Assembly: GCA_030378005.1 (NCBI GenBank)
Contig: JAUCGF010000113.1
Coordinates: forward strand, 1-48,848
DNA: 48,848 nt
From: Desulfococcaceae bacterium HSG9
GTDB taxonomy: Bacteria; Desulfobacterota; Desulfobacteria; Desulfobacterales; JAUCGF01
Direction: 5' to 3'
The position numbers and the translations under genes were made by a program. Below, in pieces: positions 34,396 through 40,437 of this stretch; positions within the stretch are counted from its first letter, which is position 1, and each line of letters starts with the position of its first letter. Below the pieces are notes generated by a model, which searched no databases, was not told the origin of the DNA, and saw only the letters and a program-made list of their open reading frames with translations.

Positions 34396-35739
34396 TTACT
34401 TCGGCATCCCAAGAAATCCACCTTTATTCCGCCGGGCCAGCTCTTGTAAAAATGCAGTGAATCTCGGCATATTACAATAATCGCCCAATGCCACACAATG
34501 AATCTCTTTTTTACCACCGTTTTGAGAGGTAATGTTTCGGATGATATTCTGTGGCGGGCTATCCGTGGGGTCGCCGTCAGTGATCAGAATGATTGCATCC
34601 GCATTGTAGCTCAACGCTTCCTTCAATGCCGCATACGTGGGCGTAAATCCGTAAAACTTTGGCACCAATGTCGTAGCAAATTTGTTAACGGAACGTTTGG
34701 CATTCGCTGTCATAGGCTCCAGCTTTCGAGACTGCGGCCAATAATGCAACTCGACGTGACCGACTAAATCCCGATAACCTATCATTTGAAGCGTTGTTTG
34801 CGCGGTCAACTGTCCGGTTAGCTGTCTGATAGAGGCTAACATGGAATCAGCGTATTGCTTCATGCTCTCGGACATATCCACCAAAACGACAAATGAATCG
34901 GCACGGGTGGGGATACCAAACAAAGCAAATTTGACAGTTGGTTCATCAGGTTTACAGGCTTGCAGCTCCTGATTCAGTCTGTCAATCTTTTTTTTCAGGA
35001 CTTGCAATTTCTGATTCGCCCGCTTCTCCAACTGGTTTTTTTCTTTTTTCAGTTGTTTATTTTGCACTTCTATCCTGTTAGTCTTTTTTGTCAGAGATAG
35101 CAGTGTCTGATCCACCGGCTTCTCCAACGCTGTTTGCAACTGCTTCTTTTGTTTTTTTAGTCTGGCAATCTTTTTTTCCAGGGCCCGCACCTTCTGATTC
35201 GCTTGTTTTTGCTGACGCTCGGTTTTATTGATATTCGTGTTCAGTTTGGCAATCTCTTTTTTCAGGCCCCGCAGCTTCTGATTCGCCTGTTTTTGCTGAT
35301 GCTCGGCTCCAATAATTTTCTTTTTTAGCTTGGCAATTTCTTTTTGATTTTTCTGAACCGCCTGCTTATCCAACGCCAACTGTTTTATTTTTTTTTGGAG
35401 TTGTTCTTTTTGCTTGTTCAGGCTGACAATGTCTTTTTTCCGATCTTGCACCTCCTGAACCGCCTGATTTTGCTGACGCCCGGCTTCAATATTTTCATTT
35501 TGTAGCCGGGCAATTTTTTCTTTATGATTTAGTATCTCCTGAACAGCCTGATCTAGCTGACTTTGGACTTCACCAATTTCTTTTGTCAGCTGATTAATAG
35601 CTTTACGCACGGGTCCACTATTTTTCATGTAATAGGGAAATAAAATTACAGCAATAATAAGAAACGCGCCCATGGCCGCTGCAAACAGATCAAGAGCAGA
35701 AATATTGAAAATGTTGATTTCACGGGAAAGTTTTTTCAT
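34396..35739 (-). CDS. Membrane-anchored coiled-coil vWA protein, MotB/TolR-like N terminus
   Basis: The 447-residue protein has one N-terminal helix (about 15-38), a coiled coil of roughly 220 residues (45-265, repeated QKQANQK and LKKEI heptads), and a von Willebrand A domain (271-447) with a full MIDAS: DMSES (288-292), Thr in FTPTY, and Asp in ITDGDPTD. The helix reads ALDLFAAAMGAFLII, with Asp17 at its start. This resembles the ion-binding helix of MotB and ExbD/TolR stators, and an ExbB/MotA-like gene lies upstream in the cluster. AAGGTG precedes the ATG. Likely the periplasmic arm of a channel complex; inferred. Confidence 0.75.
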   Translation of the reverse strand: MKKLSREINIFNISALDLFAAAMGAFLIIAVILFPYYMKNSGPVRKAINQLTKEIGEVQSQLDQAVQEILNHKEKIARLQNENIEAGRQQNQAVQEVQDRKKDIVSLNKQKEQLQKKIKQLALDKQAVQKNQKEIAKLKKKIIGAEHQQKQANQKLRGLKKEIAKLNTNINKTERQQKQANQKVRALEKKIARLKKQKKQLQTALEKPVDQTLLSLTKKTNRIEVQNKQLKKEKNQLEKRANQKLQVLKKKIDRLNQELQACKPDEPTVKFALFGIPTRADSFVVLVDMSESMKQYADSMLASIRQLTGQLTAQTTLQMIGYRDLVGHVELHYWPQSRKLEPMTANAKRSVNKFATTLVPKFYGFTPTYAALKEALSYNADAIILITDGDPTDSPPQNIIRNITSQNGGKKEIHCVALGDYCNMPRFTAFLQELARRNKGGFLGMPK

Positions 35740-35761
35740 CTGTCACCTTTTAACTTTCATC

Positions 35762-35883
35762 AGCTCGTCAGTCATAAGTTCTTGAAATTATTGAAAGTAA
35801 AAATATAGCACAAATTTTGTCAGTTTCAATGAATTCAGGGCGTTACGAAATCACTTGACACTTTAAACTTGTAACTGACGAGC
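35762..35883. repeat. Palindromic element, family F (about 122 bp)
   Basis: GCTCGTCAGTCATAAGTT on the left and AACTTGTAACTGACGAGC on the right are inverted copies with two mismatches. ATTGAAA / TTTCAAT form an inner pair. It fills the gap between the PP2C gene and the vWA gene. Confidence 0.55.
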
Positions 35884-35967
35884 ATCAGGATAAGGGATGA
35901 AATATAGTATTCCGATTTTGGTTTTTCCAGTTTCTATTCGCAAGCTGAAGCTCATATTCCGATAAAA

Positions 35968-36741
35968 TTAAGCACGGCTCAAAAAAGGAATCCAAAACCT
36001 GCGTCCTGTACAACGGGCTATGGCCACTGTGGCATTATCACCCATTTCACCACCGCGTTGGGCGGCTTTCTCAACCAATGCCGACGCTTTTTGCGTAAAA
36101 TCAGCACTGCTCAGAGCCTCCGCCATCTCTTCTTCCGCAACGGTTTCCCATACACCATCGGTACACAATAAAAAACCGTCGCCGCGCTTCACCGTTGCGC
36201 TGTCTAACATAGGGTCGGGCGTTTTATCACCGCCAATACAACGCGTCAAACGGTTTTGAACCGGATGGTGTGCCATTTCCGCTTCGGTAATCTCACCCAT
36301 ATCAACGAGTACTTGCACGGCCGAGTGATCGCTGGTTTTGTATAACATTTTGTTTTGGCGAAAATGGTAAAACCGGCTGTCACCGATATGTACCCAGTGT
36401 GCCTTGCGGCCTTTAAGGAACAATGCCACAATCGTCGTATAGGGGTTCAGATTTTGCTCCCGGCCGATTCGATTCACAGCATTGTGTCCTTGAAAACAAA
36501 GTTGTTCCAGAAATTGTTCAGGGCGTATCGAATTGTCCTGATACGTTTTGCAAAGCGATGCCGCTGTTTGAATGACAGCCTGCGCGGCCAGCGAACCGCC
36601 TTGATGCCCACCCATGCCGTCGGCCACTACTAAAAGGTGTGAATTATTGTTGCGGGAAATAAAAATCTCAGCCCGATCTTGCTGTTCATCACGTCCGCCG
36701 ATATGACTGGCATAGGCGGTTTCAAACTGCATTTTTATCAT
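35968..36741 (-). CDS. PP2C-type Ser/Thr phosphatase (copy 2)
   Basis: Metal-dependent protein phosphatase that would reverse phosphorylation by the linked kinase. Motifs are GGRDEQQD, the metal-binding VADGMGGHQGG, CTDGVWE, and GDNATVAI, all intact. No membrane segment, so cytosolic. The start at 36741 (MIKMQF) is preferred because AAGGA lies four bases upstream of it; the longer form would place that site inside the coding region. It lies between the FHA lipoprotein gene and the vWA gene in the cluster. Confidence 0.9.
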   Translation of the reverse strand: MIKMQFETAYASHIGGRDEQQDRAEIFISRNNNSHLLVVADGMGGHQGGSLAAQAVIQTAASLCKTYQDNSIRPEQFLEQLCFQGHNAVNRIGREQNLNPYTTIVALFLKGRKAHWVHIGDSRFYHFRQNKMLYKTSDHSAVQVLVDMGEITEAEMAHHPVQNRLTRCIGGDKTPDPMLDSATVKRGDGFLLCTDGVWETVAEEEMAEALSSADFTQKASALVEKAAQRGGEMGDNATVAIARCTGRRFWIPFLSRA

Positions 36742-36768
36742 TACGTCCTTCACCTGACATCTGAAAAA

Positions 36769-37377
36769 TTACTTTTTTGTTTTTTTGAAGGATACCCGCG
36801 TCAGCTTTAAAATCGCTTCACCCAGCGTAATTTCCGCCCCTTCAACAAGCGGTACAGCCTCATAAGAACGCTTCAGCCAGTCACGGTTGATTGCGGTTCC
36901 GTTTGAGGAATTCAGGTCTTCAATAGTCAGTTCATCACTGCTTAAACCGATTCGGGCATGTTGTACGGAAACGGAATCATTGTCAATCACCAGTTGACAC
37001 AGCGCCGGATCGCGTCCAAGAGTCAGTCCGGCAGGATGTTCTCGTAGAGTTTCAATATCAAAGGTAAATATAGTCTCACCACATCCGCTCACGCCGGTCA
37101 GACGCCAACCATCTGATTTTGATGGTTTTTTGGCATTTCCGGACCGCCCGGTAGTTATCTCCGGCTGATGTCGATGCCATTGGCTATAAGTTTCGATAGG
37201 TATTTTGGGTTTGCGCAGCGTAATCAAGAGTACCACACCAACGATAAGAATAACGATGCCGGCGGCAACCGCCAGCATTATCGACTGATCGCCCTGCGCC
37301 TTTTCTGAACAAGCGGTAAGCATGGCAAAAAGACAAAGCAGACAAAAGAAGTAAACAGGCTTTAGCTTTAATTTCAT
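36769..37377 (-). CDS. FHA-domain lipoprotein with an extra transmembrane helix
   Basis: The N terminus is a lipoprotein signal (lipobox LTAC, Cys23), followed almost at once by a second hydrophobic helix (about 33-54). The FHA domain follows at about 110-195, with GRDPALC, SVSVQHA and NSSNGTAINRD. This order puts the lipid on the outer face of the inner membrane and the phosphothreonine-binding FHA domain in the cytosol, facing the kinase. The start at 37377 has AAGGA six bases upstream. The C terminus is basic. Nineteen bases separate it from the ExbB/MotA-like gene. Confidence 0.82.
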   Translation of the reverse strand: MKLKLKPVYFFCLLCLFAMLTACSEKAQGDQSIMLAVAAGIVILIVGVVLLITLRKPKIPIETYSQWHRHQPEITTGRSGNAKKPSKSDGWRLTGVSGCGETIFTFDIETLREHPAGLTLGRDPALCQLVIDNDSVSVQHARIGLSSDELTIEDLNSSNGTAINRDWLKRSYEAVPLVEGAEITLGEAILKLTRVSFKKTKK

Positions 37378-37396
37378 TTTAATTCCTTCCATTCAT

Positions 37397-38281
37397 TCAA
37401 TCGTTTTTGTCTTCAGAAATCCGGTTGATCAAATTATCCAGACAATATTGCCCGGCCATGTTCAAAGCACGTTCTTCGCGGCCCTGAATAATGTGCATGG
37501 CAAACACCAGAATACCGGCCATGATCAGCGCCAATAACGTCGTATTAAAGGCCAGTGCCAGACGGGTAGTTAAATCCAACAGAAGCGACGAATCATCGAA
37601 ACTGGAATTTCCGGCAACCGCAAGAGCGTCAGATATGCCTCGCACCGTGCCGATAAACCCCAGCGTGGGTAAGAGCCACATAATATAGCGCAGCATGTTG
37701 TAACGCAGCTCAATTTCATGAAGAAACAGGTCCAGACTAGAATTCAACAGAGCATGGGCCTGGGCGGTCCCTGCGATTTGAAATTGGAGAATCAAGCGCC
37801 GGATAAGCCGCGTCAAAAACAATCCGCCAGAGATTTTTTTTACCCGGCGATGTATTGCCTGCAATTCTTCAACCAACAGCATGTTCAATTGCATGTTTTC
37901 TTCATGGCTATCATCAGGAAGATATCCGGCACGGAGGTGTTCATGTTCCCGTGTGCATCTGGAAAAATGCAGTCCCAACTCGCCTACCCCGATAAAAAAG
38001 ACAATCCACATAATGTTTTGAATGGAAAAGGGATAAGTTAAGCCGCTGCGGTCCAGCAGCAGCGCAGCGATTTGCGATTCTTTACTGTCGCCGTCTTTAG
38101 GCGGTTTGTCTTTTTTTTCTACGGCCTCCTGTCCTTCGGGGAGTTGTGGTTGTTTACCGTCGTCGCCTTTAGGTAAAAAGATATGCAAAATAAATATAAA
38201 AACAAGGGCGGCAATGACGCTGACCGTCATAGTAATGATTCGCCGGGAATCAGATTTTTGGTTTTTGTCAGTTTGTTTCAT
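37397..38281 (-). CDS. MotA/TolQ/ExbB-like proton channel family protein
   Basis: The 294-residue protein has four membrane helices (about 15-37, 85-106, 197-221, 240-265) and a cytoplasmic loop of about 90 residues, the TolQ/ExbB layout. The last two helices carry the family pattern LPTLGFIGTVRGISDAL and TRLALAFNTTLLALIMAGI, which in the family line the ion path and contact the MotB/ExbD partner. The periplasmic stretch at 38-84 is unusually long, charged and Pro/Lys-rich. AAGGGA precedes the ATG. No exbD or tolR lies next door; the vWA gene three genes on is the best partner candidate. Confidence 0.85.
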   Translation of the reverse strand: MKQTDKNQKSDSRRIITMTVSVIAALVFIFILHIFLPKGDDGKQPQLPEGQEAVEKKDKPPKDGDSKESQIAALLLDRSGLTYPFSIQNIMWIVFFIGVGELGLHFSRCTREHEHLRAGYLPDDSHEENMQLNMLLVEELQAIHRRVKKISGGLFLTRLIRRLILQFQIAGTAQAHALLNSSLDLFLHEIELRYNMLRYIMWLLPTLGFIGTVRGISDALAVAGNSSFDDSSLLLDLTTRLALAFNTTLLALIMAGILVFAMHIIQGREERALNMAGQYCLDNLINRISEDKND

Positions 38282-38385
38282 GGTTCATCCCTTGGCGTGT
38301 TGATGGTTATGATCCGGTTTCGAATATCTTTCATTTTCCGGTTGATAATTCAGCGTAACGGCTTTCCGCTTTACATTCGCAGCAA

Positions 38386-38751
38386 TTAACTTTTGATAAC
38401 CGCCCCTGTTTCCGGGTCGCGCATAATACGTTTGGTTTCCCTTATTTCGGGGTTGTGCATAATACGTTTTTGAGGTGCCGATTTTGCGTTAGAGTCAGCA
38501 GTCGCCAAAAGTTGGCTAATGGTTGTTTTGAACTCACCGAATAAAATGACAGCGTCAGTGTCCACATAATTTTTGGTGAAACGCCGCCATTTATTGTCAG
38601 TCAATAAGAATGTACCATTTAGACTGCCGCGGTCAGCCAGATAATAACGTCCGTCATCAGTTACCGTAATTTCGGCGTGGATACGTCCCACGGTGTCATC
38701 GCCGCATTGAATCATCGCTTCGGTGTCCCGTCCGATGGTGTAGGTTTTCAT
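38386..38751 (-). CDS. Small FHA-domain protein
   Basis: A 121-residue protein that is almost wholly an FHA domain: TIGRDTEAM, VGRIHAEI (the usual Ser before the Arg is Gly), GSLNGTFLLTDN. The tail repeats RIMHNPE and RIMRDPE, which may be a docking or phosphorylation segment. GGAGG lies nine bases before the ATG. Likely a cytosolic adaptor that binds phosphothreonine made by the linked kinase. The 104 bases after it show nothing notable. Confidence 0.85.
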   Translation of the reverse strand: MKTYTIGRDTEAMIQCGDDTVGRIHAEITVTDDGRYYLADRGSLNGTFLLTDNKWRRFTKNYVDTDAVILFGEFKTTISQLLATADSNAKSAPQKRIMHNPEIRETKRIMRDPETGAVIKS

Positions 38752-38834
38752 TACTTGTTCCTCCCGGAATTCTGAAAATTATACTCCCAACAAATGATGA
38801 GGTTGGTGCCACTTTACACGGATGCGCGTAATTT

Positions 38835-39599
38835 TCAAGCATAAACGGTTAATACAGTTGTATTATCTTGTATAGGATTCTTCGGGTGTTCAACCATGTC
38901 TATCAGGTGCTCCGCTAATTCGGCGGCATTTTGTGTTTTTGCATATTGCAGTGCATGGGCCATTTTTTTATCACTCAATGTTTTAAGCCCGTCACTGGCG
39001 GCAATAATAATATCGTCCGGGAAAAGGGGCAGCGGCGCAAGCGACAGATCAACCAATGCAGGCGGTTCGGCAGTCAGGGCGGAACTGAGCATCCGACGGT
39101 CCGGATGACGTTTAGCATCATCAGCGGCCATTTCTCCTTGACGCACCCTTTCATCAAAAAGCCGCGCCATGGTATGTTCTGCATTTAATCGTTTAAGGAC
39201 TCCCCTGCGAAACAGATACAGCATGGAATCGCCGACACTGATCCATTCAAGCCCTGCATACGTGATATAAAAGCCGATAAACGTGCATCCCATTTCAGCC
39301 AATTGCGGATTCACCTTTATCGCATCCTGGATGCGCTGATTGGCGTATTCCATTGATTCTTGCAGACGATATTTGATCGAACTTACGGTTGAATGCACAA
39401 ATTGTTCCATAAAAGCGTTCACCGCGATTTGTGCGGCCTGGGCGCCGCCATAATAACCGCCCATGCCGTCCGCAAGTGCCGCAACCAAATCGTGTCTTTT
39501 TTTTTGCCCTTCAAACGGATCAAAAAAGGCATAATAGTCTTCTTGATACTCCCGCGCGCCTTGAATTTCGCGGCCGGCGTATTGCCATTCCGCAATCAT
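38835..39599 (-). CDS. PP2C-type Ser/Thr phosphatase (copy 1)
   Basis: The 254-residue cytosolic phosphatase has GAREYQEDYYAFFD, LADGMGGYYGG, AASDGLKTL and QDNTTVLTV, so all metal ligands are present. It is clearly divergent from the second PP2C in the cluster, which suggests different targets or different regulation. Its ATG overlaps the stop of the preceding FHA gene by four bases (ATGA), so the pair is translationally coupled. Confidence 0.9.
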   Translation of the reverse strand: MIAEWQYAGREIQGAREYQEDYYAFFDPFEGQKKRHDLVAALADGMGGYYGGAQAAQIAVNAFMEQFVHSTVSSIKYRLQESMEYANQRIQDAIKVNPQLAEMGCTFIGFYITYAGLEWISVGDSMLYLFRRGVLKRLNAEHTMARLFDERVRQGEMAADDAKRHPDRRMLSSALTAEPPALVDLSLAPLPLFPDDIIIAASDGLKTLSDKKMAHALQYAKTQNAAELAEHLIDMVEHPKNPIQDNTTVLTVYA

Positions 39600-40189
39600 T
39601 TTTTATCTGGTGCCTTACTCTGATCCTGCCAATCAAAATCGGCTCCGCACAGTGCGACAAATTTCAAAACTGTTTTACCTAATTCAATCGTTTCACCACC
39701 GGTCAACATCCGTATGTCAAGCAGCGGCGTATCATCCAGATAGGTCAGGTTTGCACCGCCGCCGTGTTGGATATAAAATTTGCGTCCCTTGGGATCATAC
39801 GTCAGCATAGCATGACGTTTGCGAGAAATCTCATCATCACCAAAATTAAGGGACACCCGTACTTCAGGCGAACGCCCGATTTCGTTCATGCCGTAGCCAA
39901 GCTCTATCGCCTTTCCCTGACCGGGGCCGGAAATCACAACAAGCCAGCCCACTATGGGATTGGCAGCAAAATCAATTGGTTGCACAGATACTATTTTATC
40001 GTCATTTTTATTATGTTTAAACCGAAACATCCTTGTTGGGGGTTCACCTGATGGAGGCAAAGGCTGACCCTGACTCGCCGGGACGGGTCGGGGTACTTTG
40101 CGAGTGTGAGCAGCTGCATTGCCCGTCGGCTCTGATTGAACGGATTTATTACCGCCGCGATTGATTAAACGTGTTTTTGGAGATTTCAT
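39596..40189 (-). CDS. FHA-domain protein with low-complexity N terminus
   Basis: The FHA domain occupies about 90-185 of 197 residues, with the phosphothreonine-binding pattern IGRSPEVRVSL, ISRKRHAML and GGANLTYLDDTPL. The first 60 residues are Pro, Ser and Thr rich and could hold the site phosphorylated by the kinase. GGAGG sits before the ATG. It follows the kinase gene after a 248-base gap filled by a palindromic element, and its stop overlaps the PP2C start. Confidence 0.85.
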   Translation of the reverse strand: MKSPKTRLINRGGNKSVQSEPTGNAAAHTRKVPRPVPASQGQPLPPSGEPPTRMFRFKHNKNDDKIVSVQPIDFAANPIVGWLVVISGPGQGKAIELGYGMNEIGRSPEVRVSLNFGDDEISRKRHAMLTYDPKGRKFYIQHGGGANLTYLDDTPLLDIRMLTGGETIELGKTVLKFVALCGADFDWQDQSKAPDKK

Positions 40190-40258
40190 AGGTTTTCCTC
40201 CTCTGTAAATATTGAAATATCAATACTTCGGTTAAAATGCCAGCGGAAAGTTATTCCG

Positions 40259-40424
40259 CTTAGGGAAGTTACAGAAAATAAACTACGCATATTGCGCAGG
40301 ATTCAGGTCCGTATTCAAGGCGCGATGAAGCGTGCATATCGGGATATGTGCGCTTTATCGCAACGAAGAAGACGGGCTGAAAGACAAGTAAGATACGTAG
40401 TTTATTTATTGTGACTTCCCTTAG
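40259..40424. repeat. Palindromic MITE-like element, family E (about 166 bp)
   Basis: Ends are imperfect inverted copies: TTAGGGAAGTTACAG..AAATAAACTACG on the left, CGTAGTTTATTTATTGTGAC..CCTTA on the right. Inside, GCGATGAAGCG pairs with CGCTTTATCGC, and CATATC with GATATG. It separates the kinase from the rest of the cluster. Just left of it, AGCGGAA-AGTTA-TTCCGCT (40242-40260) is a perfect small hairpin. Confidence 0.65.
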
Positions 40425-40437
40425 TTTCAATGCTGTT

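Noticed and set aside
34396..38281. Zorya anti-phage system (MotA/MotB-like pair)
   Set aside because: No ZorC, ZorD or other helicase/nuclease gene, and the MotB-like partner ends in vWA rather than a peptidoglycan-binding domain. A defence role is not excluded but not supported.
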